DNA of 64,000 nt, taken from assembly GCA_013398055.1 (NCBI GenBank), contig VZRS01002403.1, positions 39,074-103,073 on the forward strand. Direction: 5' to 3'. Below are positions 48,331 to 60,852 of the stretch, piece after piece (positions within the stretch are counted from its first letter, which is position 1; every line of letters starts with the position of its first letter). A program made the position numbers and the translations under genes. A model generated the notes under the pieces. The model was given only the letters and a program-made list of their open reading frames with translations, was not told where the DNA came from and ran no database searches. Origin of the DNA: Ifrita kowaldi (taxonomy: Eukaryota > Chordata > Aves > Passeriformes > Cinclosomatidae).

Positions 48331-48889
48331 TTCTGAAAAGTCATTTGAAAAACAAACCCTGAACACCAGCAACACGTTTAGTGCCTGAATCTTGTAAACA
48401 GTCCACAAACTTCCACTTGCTTTGCTAAATATCTCAAAACTAAACATTCCAGAGACAACTGAAAAAATACATAGGTCAGGGACTTGAAGCTGAGCATGAG
48501 AAAAATATTGCTACATTGTATGCAAGTGTGAGCTAATAGTACAGGGCGGAGGAAGGACTGTAAATGCATGGCTTGTAGCATGAAAAATAAGGATTTAACC
48601 AGCTCTTAGACTTAATTTGGTGCTTTCCTTGCTTTAAATTGGCACAACAGTGTTGCTATGTATCTTTACAAATAAGAATCAGGTTTCATTTCCTTAGCTA
48701 AAATAACATACATACAAATCCTGAAGTAATGATAATTTACAGAATCTGATATTAAAACACTTGATGCTTCTTTAAACATCAGGAAAAGTACTTTCTACTG
48801 GCTTTTTTGTTTTTGTTTTTTTTAAAGTTTTCTCAGGACCTCACTGTATTTTGTCCTTTCACAAATAGCATTTGGCAACAAAAGTATCA
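48331..48889. other. Unique non-coding sequence
   Basis: AT-rich; no gene or repeat recognised. Confidence 0.4.
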
Positions 48890-49300
48890 TAAGTGAACCT
48901 GCCCTCTCACAATTTGCTCTGCTGTCACTAGAGGTTGTGCGATTTGGATTGCATGACTTGGACTTAGGTACTTTTCAGCTTTCAGCAAAGTGATGAAACC
49001 TCTAGCGAAAAAATCTGCCTGGTGAACAGTCCTCGTTTCCTGAAAGATTTCTCCCAGCAACAGAGACCAGACAACATAATGACATGTCACGCAGCACAGC
49101 GAATGCCTAGCAAGACAATCCAGTTCTTGTACATGCCCTGTTTTATCGTGCTTTGCATCATTCCTTTTTCATGGCTTCTCCTGGCTCACCTGAAGAAGAG
49201 CAGCTGGGCTCTTGGCATGCTCAGTGCCTCACACAGCAGTGGCATAGGTACAGCTCTAACTCACATTGCACAGATGTTGGATTCCTAATTCTCCAGTCAG
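48890..49300. promoter_or_regulatory. Candidate conserved non-coding element
   Basis: Less AT-biased block with CpG-bearing words (TTGTGCGATTTGG, CTAGCGAAAAAATC, GTCCTCGTTTCC, GTCACGCAGCACAGCGAATG). The overlapping + frames at 49022-49341 are unrecognised. Confidence 0.28.
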
Positions 49301-49438
49301 TCAGCAGCAGAGGAGCTGCTGAGGGCCCATGGCAGAAGTGACAGGAAAAGAGGGCTGTTTATCCTTTTTCCTACCCCCTGCCTTTGCCTCTTTCTATTTG
49401 GTTATGTGCCCATTTGCAAAGCTGGCCCCCCCGGGCAG

Positions 49439-49633
49439 AGGGCTTGGATTACAAACAGCTTGACAGTGACACTAATTTCATATGCCTGCCACCTCATCCT
49501 GTGCCTGGAAGGTCACCTGTTACCTCTAGCAGTTATGATGGAATATTTCCGTCAGCTTATTCGGCTCGTAAGGCATCACTTGGTAACAGGTCCAGTCTGG
49601 CTCTACAAAGGCTCAGCCATCCTATTCCACAAG
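49439..49633 (+). other. Candidate 195-bp internal exon or conserved element
   Basis: From an acceptor-like GGGCAG (49433-49438) the next 195 bases are open in phase 1 to 1 and end at CAAG|GTAAAA. The peptide begins G-L-D-Y-K-Q-L-D-S-D-T-N-F-I-C-L-P and has a Ser/Pro-rich middle and S-A-R-K-A-S-L-G-N-R-S-S-L-A-L-Q. The composition looks like a disordered, phosphorylatable cytoplasmic segment. Against this, the acceptor lacks a clean pyrimidine tract, and another frame on the same strand (49406-49642) is also open throughout. The gene is unknown to me. It may instead be a conserved non-coding element. CpGs (TTTCCGTC, TTCGGCTCG) are retained. Confidence 0.25.
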
Positions 49634-50489
49634 GTAAAATAAAGCCCAGCCAAAAAATGTTACTTTTACTTGTTGGTGCCAGGTTCCAGATAACTTCAGT
49701 GAAAATATAGACACAGGTTAATACACTTTACTAATAAATTCAGTGTTCTGCCTGTGGACTGTACAAGCTGTGTCTGCACATTGACAATAAAAAAAAAAAA
49801 TCTAGGCCTAAACTCAAAGACCTTTAAAAAAACCCCAAAATTAACAGGGGAATTTCTTTCTGTGTTGATCCCCATGGCAATTAAGGAAGCTGGGGTGGTA
49901 GCTCTGTGGCTTTGTGGCCGTGTCCACATTTTCCATTTTCACATTACTATTGCTAATTTTTATTTACCGGAGTATCTGCTTAACTCTGTTTTTTTCTGAT
50001 AATGGCATTTTGAAGGTGAGCACTTGGGTAATTTTTTTCTTTCCGTCTGCTTTGCTTAAGAAAGCCCAAAGATGTAATACACAGAATATAATTATAATAT
50101 GATATATTAATATTATTACTTCATTTCAGAAGGATTTTTTTCCAAAATTCCTCTTAAATTTTGAATTTTGTGTTTGAATCTTCTCATTCTATTTATGTTT
50201 TACTTTTTTCCTAGATTGTGGTTTTCAGTTCCACATTCATTGTATGCTTTCAGTGTTAGGAGAATCCACCACATTTTCATTTCTAAATTCTGTGAACTCA
50301 AACCCTTTTTTTGATTTTCATTCCAAAACATAAAAGAGAAGGAAAAAAAGAGCAGATTGAAAGCAGCTCTTTAACCTCCAGAAAGTCCTGGAAATATGCT
50401 CACTGACTGCTCCAAAACTCAATCTCCAGTTTCAGCATGCTCACACTAAATAGGAAGCCTATTAAGTAAATGACAGATAGTTTTGGAGG
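49634..50489. other. Unique non-coding sequence, no gene seen
   Basis: Contains an A-run at about 49789-49800. Frames at 49696-49999 on both strands are unrecognised. Confidence 0.45.
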
Positions 50490-51139
50490 GTTTTTTCTTT
50501 TGCCAGAGTTTACAGCTGTAGCAAACAGTTTGATGCAGCTCTAATTTCTAATTATGACATACTGGGAGTGGAGGAGGTTGTCAGTTTTGCTTGTTCCTCG
50601 GTGAGAGACAGAATGATTTCATACTTTGTGCTGCCAACCAATTCATCCTCCTCTATTGTAACACTAAGAATAAACATTGCATATTACCTGAAAAACAGAT
50701 GTGATCAACATTTCAGAATTTCTACTAATTTGTCATCAACATGACCAACCAACAGCCCACAAAAATAAATACCAGCCAAGTTCAAGAGATGTATACCCCA
50801 ATGGTTTTTATTTGGGGGACTGAACTCAATGAGCTTTATTATAATCTGTTTATGTGATGGCACATTGTTTAGGAAAAATATCTCTTTTTCTATGTTCAGC
50901 TTCTACCAAACCAGTTATTACAAAGAAAAGATGGGGCAGGAGTTTGGATGTGTTACATGCTTTAAACGAAAACTGAAATTCTGAAAGCTGAAGTGTTTTC
51001 AAGCCACTCCTTAATTTGGAAGAAGTAATCCTAATGTTTGAAAAAGGATGCTGAAGCAACAAGACTTTTGTTTGCTAATGCAAACAGATGTGAGGATAAA
51101 CTATTGAAACTAACAAGTGTATTTAATTCCCTTCAAACA
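50490..51139. other. Unique non-coding sequence, possibly weakly conserved at its start
   Basis: The part 50510-50640 (GCAGCTCTAATTTCTAATTATGAC, then TTCCTCGGTGAGAGAC) has enhancer-like words, but little else supports a call. The rest is ordinary AT-rich sequence. Confidence 0.25.
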
Positions 51140-51350
51140 TGGAGGGCTAAAGGCTGAAACTATATAAAGGGGACTTCTGAAGTGGACCAGCTGCCCAGGC
51201 CTTTTAAGCAGTCTGTACCAGCATCTTCCCCCATTTGTCCTGCTGATTATTGCTTGATTGATGAGCTGGTGTGTGCAAAGTGACCACCTGAAAGTCCTGC
51301 AGGCTTTAAGAGCTTGGTCAGTGTGTATTTGACCCTTAGAGGCCATGGAT
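51140..51350. promoter_or_regulatory. Candidate conserved or promoter-like element
   Basis: Begins with a TATATAAAGG TATA-like string (about 51161) followed by a GC-richer, repeat-free stretch with CCAGCTGCCCAGG (E-box CAGCTG) and GATTATTGCTTGATTGATG. No downstream open frame on + supports a promoter. The minus-strand frame (51110-51346) is unrecognised. Confidence 0.27.
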
Positions 51351-52199
51351 CAAATATCAGGGTTATATGCATTTCAATAACTTTGTTTTGATACTTGAAG
51401 GGGAAAAAAATTATTCACACTAGGGGGAACGAAGGAGATTAAATATTTATGCTTGAGAGCATCTCTGAAAGGATCTCAAGTGACTGCTGTCACCAGCCTC
51501 CTGGTCAACTTTTCTTAGCTTGAGCCCCTTCGTCTTTTCATCTCAGAAGGGTAAAATATATATTATTGTGAAGAAGAATAGCAGAAAAGCTTTTGTAGCA
51601 GAGTGTGAAGGGATTTTCCATGAGTGGCCCCTTTTGAGGGAGGAATGGGGGGTTCCTGAGAAATGGTTATTCCACACTGTAACCTGACTCAACAGGACTC
51701 CAAGGTGCCCAATAATTACTCAGAACAGGGCAAAAGTTTCGTTTTCTGCAACTTCACACACACCAAATTAAATAAAAGAAGCATATCGGTTCCCCCCATG
51801 CCTAGAAAAAAAATTATGGGATGAAACTGGGACATTTTAAAGCAGTTGTTATGTAAGTGGCACTTTTCTCCAAAACAAATCTTTCTCAAACAAGTGTTGT
51901 GATACAATACAAAGAAAATAAAAAGCTTCATATATGAGTGTCGCATTCCTTGTGATATGAATAATATCTCACCTGCAAATTTCGAAACATTGGTGGTGTA
52001 ATTCATATAACCTGAATTTGCTGACTGATTATCCACATAAATACACTTAGCTCGTATGCTCACAAATTGCATGTATTGAAGAAGATCCCTAAATTTATTG
52101 AGATTTATTTTTCAAAATTTAGTGCCTGAAGATGAACTCAAATGCCAGTGAGTGAAAATATATGTTTATGCAAAAATACTTTTCAGTAGCAGCATACAT
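51351..52199. other. Unique non-coding sequence, no gene seen
   Basis: No gene or repeat recognised; the minus-strand frame at 51716-52072 has no known domain. Confidence 0.4.
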
Positions 52200-52800
52200 C
52201 TCACTTTAATTCTGTGGAGGCTTTTCTTCGGAGCGATCGTATCTTGTGAGTGAGAGTAAAACAGATTGTTACATAAGGAATCTAATCTACAGTTTCATAT
52301 GCATTTTAATATGATGTGCATGAATGCAAAACCAGTTCACTCTGTAAGAACTGTGAGTAGGTAGATGTTTAACTCGCACACATAGGCAGAATTGAGCGAG
52401 ATAAGAAACACAAATGCTGCATGCTTAACACCCCTCCTGCCCCTCATTCCCCTCCCTCACTCCACCACCACAAAATAAAACCAAACCAGCCCCTCATCAA
52501 GCCAGAATTGTTCTTGGAAGAAAGCCTTATGCTGGAAGAAAGATAATGTCATTGGTTACTTGTGGAAATTAAAGTAACGGTGTGGCTGAATTTCATCCCT
52601 GTCAATTTTGACTTCAGCGCTGTATCTCCCTGTCTGGGTACGCCAGCTGGCTGGGAAGCGTGATCCATCTGTATTCAGCACATCACAGAAGTAACTTCTG
52701 TGCCAACAATTAACCTGATACTAATTTAGGGAACTGCTTGCAATTTGAGTTGATAGAAGATTCAAAAGCCCACTTGCATCACAGAGATTATGGATATTTT
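52200..52800. promoter_or_regulatory. Candidate conserved non-coding element
   Basis: Two denser parts. At 52215-52260 are TTCTTCGGAGCGATCGTATC and a nearby GTGAGTG. At 52570-52740 is CpG-bearing sequence (AAGTAACGGTG, TTCAGCGCTG, GGTACGCCAGCTGGCTGG, GGAAGCGTGATCC) followed by CAACAATTAACCTGATACT. The middle holds a plain C-rich tract (52430-52475). Balanced composition and retained CpGs suggest function. Confidence 0.3.
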
Positions 52801-52854
52801 ATTAATTAACCATTCTTCTTGTTTAAAATCAGTGTGGGATAGCCTGAATATGTT

Positions 52855-53300
52855 TTCCAGGCCTTAAGTCATTTTATGACACTTTTCTGAACTATTTCAA
52901 ATTGATCAGCTTACTTTTGAAGTGGATTTAGCAGAATATGCTGGTAATGGCCTGCCAAAATATAAGTAATATCCCTTGCCCACTTGTGATTAAAGCCTAT
53001 CTTTTTCACCTCTCTTTTCCTCAGTGTTTTACATTGAGGATTTGCATTTACCATGGGACTCATGCAGCTGAACAGACAATATCTCTATTACGGCCAACAA
53101 TTGTCTAATATGATCTCCAGATCTTTTTCAGTATTTTGGTTTTTTCTTCTTCCAGGTTTACTTTTTATTTAAAAACCTGATAGGATTATATTGCTCCCCG
53201 GTGTGCCAAAATTTGCTAAGTCTGTATTGCTATTTCTTGTGATTCCTTAGCCAATTCTTATAAAGCTTTTAGGTAAAATTTGTGTAGAACCTCAAATTTT
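52855..53300 (-). mobile_element. Probable ancient CR1 LINE remnant, minus strand
   Basis: A decayed match to the internal 3' part of the old amniote CR1 group in reverse orientation. ACTTTTCTGAACTATTTCAA resembles the word around 'TTTTCTGAACTCTCTCCAA', followed by TTGATCAGCTTAC, AATATGCTGGTAATGGCCTG, CATGCAGCTGAACAG and CCAGATCTTTTTCAGTATTT in the right order. Divergence is high and the borders are vague. Confidence 0.45.
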
Positions 53301-54419
53301 AAAACATTTGCTTCTAGTTAGAACTTTTAAATACACTTAGAAAAAGGAAAACAAAAAAATATTTGCTTTATAGAATATTATGATATCACTACTTTTTCCC
53401 TTTAATAAAAAAAAAAAATACACATTTACAATCCCGGGTTCTGCCTTTTCTGCACTCAGATTGCAAAACTTCCTACCACTTTCTATAACAGTTCATTCCA
53501 CTGTTGTATCCTATATAACGTCAAAATGCTCTGGTGTTACTACTGTTTCACTTTCCCTCATTCTTTACTAGCACTATCTTCATTTCTAGTGTACTTTTAA
53601 GTGTTACTTTTTCACCCTTTATTTGATGGGATAATTTTAAATGAAGCAGGTTTCCTGCAAGATTACAGTACTGTGCAGCTCGAAAAGCCCGGTGTAGGAT
53701 AATCAATTTCCAGTAATATTGTTGTTACATATCTATTTTCCCTTTTCTATTTTACTCATAGGTTCTTTCTGTTTTGGCAATTCTCCCTTCTGCAGTACTG
53801 CACATACTTCTAGTTTACAGTTACACTTACATCCATATACACTGTTGGACAGCAATAGGTTTTGTGCATAGCTCCCTGCAGACTATGTTTTTAATATCTG
53901 CTTTCTTTGGCCTTTTGGAGTTTGTTTGCTCAGCTTCTTAATTTATGATGCATCAACTTACATTGAATCCTGAATTTGCTTGACACAATGCATCACAAAT
54001 GTGAAACTCTTTTAATGACTTTGTTTGGGGTATGATCAATTTGGATAAGTCGTCTTGAACTAAAAAGGAATGAGTACAGAATGAATTCTTGAGAATACCT
54101 AACATTTAAATCTATTTCAAAAAGGGGCCAGTATACTTTGACATATAAAAACTTAACACAATCCTCCAAGTCAAAGTATTACTGCATGGAATATGTAACA
54201 AATTCACATATAAGTGTCCCAAAACCTGCAATGTGGCAAAGCAGGTAACTTCGGCTGCCATAAAATTCTGCATGTAGTTACTGAGATGGATGGCAAGTTA
54301 TTATGCTTGTCATGAAGTCAAATATTGCAGATTATCTCTGAATTAGACCTTGTATTTGTGGACCTCTGAAGTTTAAAAAACCATTTGTCCTTTAGGCAGT
54401 CATGGCCTAAAGGCCCAAG
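53301..54419. other. Unique or unrecognised old sequence
   Basis: AT-rich. An A-run lies at about 53408-53419. No gene supported; the + frame at 53380-53571 runs through the A-run and is not credible. Confidence 0.4.
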
Positions 54420-54690
54420 TCATAAGATGATTTTTAAGCAAAGCACTGACTCAGTACAGACCACCGGGATGTTCACATGGCTTTTCTCATTTCCACGGTC
54501 TGAATTCAGTACATGCCTGTAGTGGCAACAAGTGTTGACTATTGCAAGCGTCTGTGCTGTCGTCGGTTTAATTATGAATTTGGCTAAGTCAGTTATTGTG
54601 TCTAGGAGATGTGGGACCAGACCCCTTACCCTCGTGAGGGGAGAAAACAGATTCACATCGTCACTGCTCCCAGGATAGATTCTAACCTGG
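54420..54690. promoter_or_regulatory. Candidate conserved non-coding element
   Basis: About seven CpGs (GACCACCGGGATG, TCCACGGTC, GCAAGCGTC, GCTGTCGTCGGTTTAATTATG, CCCTCGTGAGGGG, CACATCGTCAC) in a depleted background. A small perfect palindrome CCCTCGTGAGGG lies at about 54630. The word GGTTTAATTATGAATTTGG holds a homeodomain core. The 78-codon minus-strand frame covering it is not recognised. Confidence 0.35.
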
Positions 54691-55106
54691 CCTGTTTCAG
54701 TCAGTCTATTTTGTCCTTAAAACATACATGCAGGAGGCTGTAGCTAGAGGCATTTAAATGGTGAATATTTTATTAAATTGCTCAATTAGGTGATCAAAAT
54801 CTATTCTTTCTACAAGACTTCTTACAGATGTTCTCATTGGAGGATCAGCCTTTCCTCTTGCATGCACTAGCATGCTTAGGGCTAACTTACATGGCATTTC
54901 TTTTGTAGTAAGGAAGATTTAAGCATTCTCTCTGTAATGAACCTCATAATTGCCTGTATGTTGTGTCAGAACAACTGTTGGCCCAGTCCTTGCTCAACTA
55001 ATAATCTACAGAAGACAAAATCATCTCTTTTTTGGGTAGACATATTCCTTGAGCTACTTTGCCATGTGACAGCACTGTGGCCACTGGAGCCAGTGGGCAG
55101 AAACAA
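54691..55106. other. Unique non-coding sequence
   Basis: No supported feature. Confidence 0.4.
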
Positions 55107-55136
55107 GGTATTGCTGGTATTGCTGGTATTGCTGGT
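55107..55136. repeat. 9-bp tandem repeat, three copies
   Basis: GGTATTGCT repeated three times head to tail followed by GGT. Local slippage origin. Confidence 0.95.
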
Positions 55137-58100
55137 GACTGCAGACTTCTTAAATAAGGGTTATGCACGCTTGCAATCAAACAAGAAACCTCAGCCTTAA
55201 TAACCATGGAGGCCCATGGAAAAGATGCTACATATCCTGCTTAAAATCGCATTCTGAAATTTCTCCTCTTTCTGTGAGGAAATACAGAAGATATTTTCAA
55301 CACTAATTAAATGTACCACTCCCATTGAAATGCATTAGCAACATTGCTCAGCAGTTTTTAGGAGCTGGAAGAGTGGCATATCCAACTGAGACTACAGAGA
55401 ATATTTCAACAGGCACAGTGTAATCACCCAGGCTGGAGTTTGGAGATTAACATTCTGGGGCATGCTTCAAGGGCCTTGGGAATGAATGAATCCTCCTTAG
55501 ATCTAGATTTCATCTGTAAAAGAGAAAACTTCTGCAGGTCTGTCACTCAGACCTGCTTGGAGGAAGAGGGCCGCCTCATGGATCATCATCTCTGCTTCGC
55601 GCAGCAGCAAGGCTTTCCTTGGCTGTTTAAACAAAGTACTGAGCCTAAACCTACTTAGTGAATGAAATGGTGGGGACATAGGCTGAGGCAGTGTAAAGTA
55701 CAGTTAAAATCCTCCACATCACTTCTAAGTTGTGTATAACTATTTAGAGAAAGGATGAATAAGACAATTCACTGAACCATAGTGAATAAACTGGAGTAAT
55801 ACCATGGAGGGAATGCTGGTTCTCCTGAAGCCAGTAGAAAGAACTGGAGCAGGGTCAAGCGAGGTTGATGATTTCATTTTCAAAGAGGTTTCTTCAGTGC
55901 TGCATATATATATCGTGCAAAGCAATATATGCAAACAGAAAGTGGATTGCTCTTATCTGCAGACATTTGTGCCCATGAAGGAGGATCTTGAATATCTGAT
56001 TTTTTAACACCAGTTCAAGACAATAGCTTTGAATTGCCCTTAACATTCCCAGTAAGCTGTATGCTACAGACGTAAGGAACCAACCTGTCTCCAATTTTTT
56101 CAGGGGATAAATCTTGTCTTCGGTGCTGTTGTGCAGAAATCCTCTGAAAAGAATGAGTGGGAGTATTTGTTTGGTTGGAGCAGGTTTTGTGTTGAATTGG
56201 GGGGGGGGTTAAATTTTATTTTACATACAATGGCATATTTATTGAGAAACACATGTTGACACCTTTAGAGATACAACATATGAGTATAGGCCAGTACTCC
56301 TGTCAGGTAGGACCCTTCTTACCACTCTCTTTCATTCCTCACATGACTCAGGAGTACAGAGGGATATATATATGCAAGCTGAGTCTGCCCATGGGATCCA
56401 TGTCCTGTTAGGCAGAATAGTGTTGAATTGTGCTGGGAAAAACATACATTCATTACTTTAGATAACCCAAGATACTTCAAGTAAATGATCCGGGCTCAAG
56501 TAGTGGCGCTGGTTTTTGAGGTACTACTCTGAGTATGCATCATGCAAGAAAACTGCAGTACTCCTAATTGTGAGATCCTGTTGTCATTTGAAAGGTCTCT
56601 GCAACTGAAGCTTGCTTGGCTTTTTTTGTGCTAACCACTCTAGAAGCATGTATTGAATGGTATCTGCTGCACTGTGCATTGCAACGTGAGGTATCAGATC
56701 TAGTTTGGATATAATTATATTTGAATGGCTTTTCTTTCTGGATTAGTTTATCCACCTGAGAAGTTCTTTGTTCAGAGTCGGCACAAGCATCCCTCTCTAA
56801 GACTGTATTGAATCGTCCATATGCACCTAAATAGTCCGTCTGTGCCCTATGGGGCCCTTGTCCCAGCATGTCCTCCAAGTATGAGAAAGTTCTTCATTAG
56901 TTTCTTTGTCTGATGGTGCGTTAAGATGTTTTCACAAAAAACCATCACGTCTGATAAATTTTTGTGAGAGAGTAAACTACAAAGCAAGAAAAACTAGCAA
57001 CTGCTGGTCATGTGCAGTATCTTTTAATCTGTCCCATGCTTTTTAACCTCAGGAAAAGACCTGAGGACCCAAACCAAAAAAGAGCTTATCTTGTCCTAAG
57101 AAAATCTTAATGTTTGTGCTTGATTTTCTTCATAATTAAACACTAGCTTAGATGGCAAGTTATATATATACTTACGTGCTTTTTATCAAGTCTTAAGTAC
57201 TGGGTGGTGCTATGCTACACATTTGTGTAAATGAATGTTAAAGCTTCTTCTGTGTAATTGTAACCTTTCAATTCATACTTGTTTACAGCCACTAATTCCA
57301 TTTATGTGTCTGTGTTGTAATGATACATCATCACATACCTGAGACCACCAAGCACCATGATCTGTTACCATTCATGACTGGAAAATCTCCTTTAAACTCA
57401 CTGGCTGGATTTATTTCAGTTGCCTGAGATCTGCTGTTATGTGTACAAATCAAAATGTTTATAGGCCTTCTAAGAGTAGGACACTGAATGTGTGTCATTT
57501 GTTTCATCATGCTTCAAACTAGAAAAATTTGACAAAGCTGCTAAACTGAAGTGAGTGAAAGCTTCAGCTTTCCTGCATGATTCTTTTGTGAACAGAGGCT
57601 TTTAAACAGTTTACAATGTAATCATGGCAATAGCAAAAGATCTGGTTTAAAAAAGAAAACAAAAAGGAATAAAAATGCTAAACACTTGAGCAGAAAGTAA
57701 GCTTCCCCTAAGTGCAAAGTAAATGATTTAGTGGTGTTCCCTTCACGTTAAATGAGGCAGGAGATCACAAACTAAAAAACACTTAAATATGATTTTAAAA
57801 TTAATTGTGCTTCACCCCCATAATAGTATTTAAATTGCATTTAAATTGGTTATGCATGCATTGGGTTTGTTACATAGTAAACGCATTCTTGTTCAGAATC
57901 TAAGTGGAGCTAGGCTTCATTTGTGAGATACATTCAGTGCCATCATTGACTTCAAAGAGGAGCTCATAGAAAAAAGTGCCACCAGAATCAGGAGTATATA
58001 GTATGGTAACTGCTGTGTGAGGAATGCTAATTCTATTGCGTCAAACACTCTTTTAGTTTGTTTGTTTGTTTGCTATGATGCATTATTGCTGTAGCTATTG

Positions 58101-58189
58101 AAAAATAATCACATTAGTGAAAACTTTGCTGAAGCAAAATCTTTGTTTCAGTCCATGATCATACTGAGAGCACTGAAATAGTTCACGGA
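55137..58189. other. Unique non-coding sequence with minor simple repeats
   Basis: Includes a run of ten G (56199-56208), short TATATA runs (near 55907 and 57160) and a GTTT repeat at 58055-58072. Frames at 55440-55658, 55804-56007 and 56564-56878 have no recognised domain. No gene or repeat family was seen. Confidence 0.4.
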
Positions 58190-58660
58190 AATTCACAGTT
58201 CTGAAGTAATGCCGGCCATCATCACCGTGGTCTCTGGTGAAGAGGCAACCCCAGCTACCCACTGGCACAGCTATTTTTTCCTTCTGCAACAGAGTCACTC
58301 CAGCTATTTACCTCACTACTTTTTCACTAAAGAAGGTGAAAGTCCTGATGCAGAAGCAGGGATGCAGATTCTGTCAACAACTTCAATACAGATTGTGGTA
58401 GATTGAGTGGAGGAGGGTGAAGGTTAAGGTATACGCCAGCGGTGCATTACTACCTCAGGTGCAGTATTACCAAACTGGTCACTATCATTTCAGCACTCAG
58501 GACTGCTGGATGAAGCAGACACAGACTAATGGTCACTAAGTCTGGTGTGCCTACTGCAATAGGCCCCTGCACTTCTGCCTCTAGTAATAATGGCACACCA
58601 CGTATCACACGTTCTGCATTAGAATGTTTACTATCAGACACAAATTAATTTGTTCTATAA
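58190..58660. promoter_or_regulatory. Candidate conserved non-coding element
   Basis: Balanced, repeat-free block with CpGs (ATGCCGGCC, CACCGTGG, ATACGCCAGCGGTGC, CACCACGTATCACACG). A + frame (58209-58406, 65 codons) and a minus frame (58095-58298) overlap, and neither is recognised. TACCTCAGGTGCAG (near 58450) is a clean E-box-like word. Confidence 0.3.
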
Positions 58661-60786
58661 AAGAAGTTTTCAATAGTTGACCTATAGTGACAACAACTTT
58701 AAAAGTATCTCTGTAGCATTGGCTAGGTTTTTCTCTCGTCTAATCTACACAGAAAATGTTGATTTTATCTAACAAATCAAGTCTGCAGTTTTTGTCCTGC
58801 AATAAATCTTCATTGATGATCTGCAATGAAGGACCATCATGTATTCAAAAGTTTGGATTTCAGGCATTTGTGTTGCATTCTTTGAGTAAGCAAATATTTA
58901 ATTCAAATTAAGTCTTCCCTTACACCCAGTCTGACTGCCATATGACCTTGAGGATGCCAAAAATGTGTGCCATGTACTGAAGGGTCTGTTTCTGAGCATA
59001 CACAGCTGTTGACAGCTTTAGATGAGTGCATGTTTCCCTGTTTTGTGAGACTGAGGAGGATGCACAAGATGGGTGTTGTACCACAAGGCTTGGTCCAGAA
59101 GACATTCTTGCTGGACTAGAAAAGAGAAAAAATAGAAAGGGTGTCAACTTTTTCTTCTCTAATTAAATAACTCTCACTGCACAGTGTACAAGAGAGAGAA
59201 ATTCAGTTCCTTAACCTGCAATTCTTTCTGTTTCACGTAAAGAAACCAATACGTGAATTATAGACTGGCTTATGTGCCCTCTGCAGATGTTTCAAAACTG
59301 TAGATTTTGTGGTCCATAAATGCCTACACCTTTCACCTTCTGTGCCTAAATACTTTAGAAATTGTCTCTAAAACACAGCTTTTTCCTTGGACGTTCCAGT
59401 TAGCTTTAGGGTGGTTTTATAGATTATAATGATAGCTGCCTGTGCAATATCAGGAGAGATGGCCAGGGCCTTCACACAAAGGTGCTCAATTGATATTTAT
59501 AGTTGCTTACATGCCAAGTTAAGAGCTTGAAAACTCTTTTTCTGAAGGTCTGCCTATCCATTGCACCTTCTCAGCTCTATCTCAGACCTGAACCCTTTTG
59601 TGTATGCAAGGTGGGATTTGCCACATCCCTCTCACTGTAGGGAAGGCACAAACTCATCAGCCAAAAGGGAAGCCTGGAATGAGGAAACCTGTTTGCTCCT
59701 ATATCTGCATATTGTCTTGTGATCCCTCCCTGTGATCTTTCCCTCCAGGGTCTTTGTGTGCAGGAAGTACTTCCAAGCGTTAATTATGATTGATCTGCCA
59801 TGCTTTTAGGTGACTGTTTATATCATCCTTTGCCCTCAATGACCTTTCTGAGACCACTCAGTGGAGCACTTGGTTCTATGCATTTATTTAGAAGAAGGAC
59901 AGTACTAACGATTGTTGCAAAATTGGCCACATTTGCTGGGTTTTTTTTGCAAAAATTAGTCTCAGTTAACTGAAATTGACTGTGAAGTCTATATCTGGAT
60001 TAAAAAAATGGTAATTTCAAGGAATTCTGCTTGAAGGGCTAAATAATGCAAATATATAATATACATACCTAATTTCCAATATAAAGGACAAGAAATGTTT
60101 ATCTGACTTACGTGACCTGTATTCCCTCTCTTTTGAAAGAAAAAGCATTAAAATATGGAGTGTTTAGTCATGTAAAACATGTAATATTTGAAGCAAGGTG
60201 GCAAGGAAGGGTGGCATTGTCTTCAGTATGACTAAAAAGGGTTGAGAACATATGATCTTGACTTTTCAACAAATGGGTGACAATAATCTGGCTGTTCAGA
60301 AAACAAAAATTAAACACCACTAAGAATGAGATATTGGTAACAAGCAACTAGCATTTTAGCTCTTTATCGTGCTTATAGCACTGATTTCCAATATTGATTG
60401 AGAAATCTGCTTCGATGCTCTGCTTTCTTCCTTACTTTCCAGACAACGAAGGAGTTATTTTTCAGAAAAGGAGCTCTGAATATTCTGAATTTTATACTGC
60501 AGTCACAAAACTTCTAGGTTTGTCTTGATTTAGCTTGCTGAACTTCTGTAGGTCTTGCTTGGTGGTGCCCTATATCTTTCCTTCCTTCATTCAAGTAGAG
60601 TGTGTCCTTTACAAATGCATTTCTGAGTATTAAAAAAATAAAAGTCCGTATCTCTTAGTCTTCAATCAGGCTGCTGGTTTCTTTTTACCAATAGTATGTT
60701 ATATTTATTGCTATTATGACTTTAATTAGTATATTGTATAGATGATGATGATCATTATAATCATATTCATTATTGTTATTCTTGGT
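58661..60786. other. Unique non-coding sequence; small enhancer-like patch near 59770
   Basis: The patch 59765-59875 (AAGCGTTAATTATGATTGATC, then TTTGCCCTCAATGACC) looks more complex than its flanks. Otherwise AT-rich with no gene or repeat recognised. Confidence 0.35.
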
Positions 60787-60852
60787 TTTTATTATTGTTG
60801 TTGTTGTTGTTGTTATTTTTATTAGTAGTAGAGTTAGTATTAGTATTCAGTT
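60787..60852. repeat. Compound trinucleotide repeat (TTA/TTG/TAG)
   Basis: TTATTA, about six TTG units, then TTATTTTTATTAGTAGTAG and a TTAGTA run. An imperfect compound microsatellite. Confidence 0.85.
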
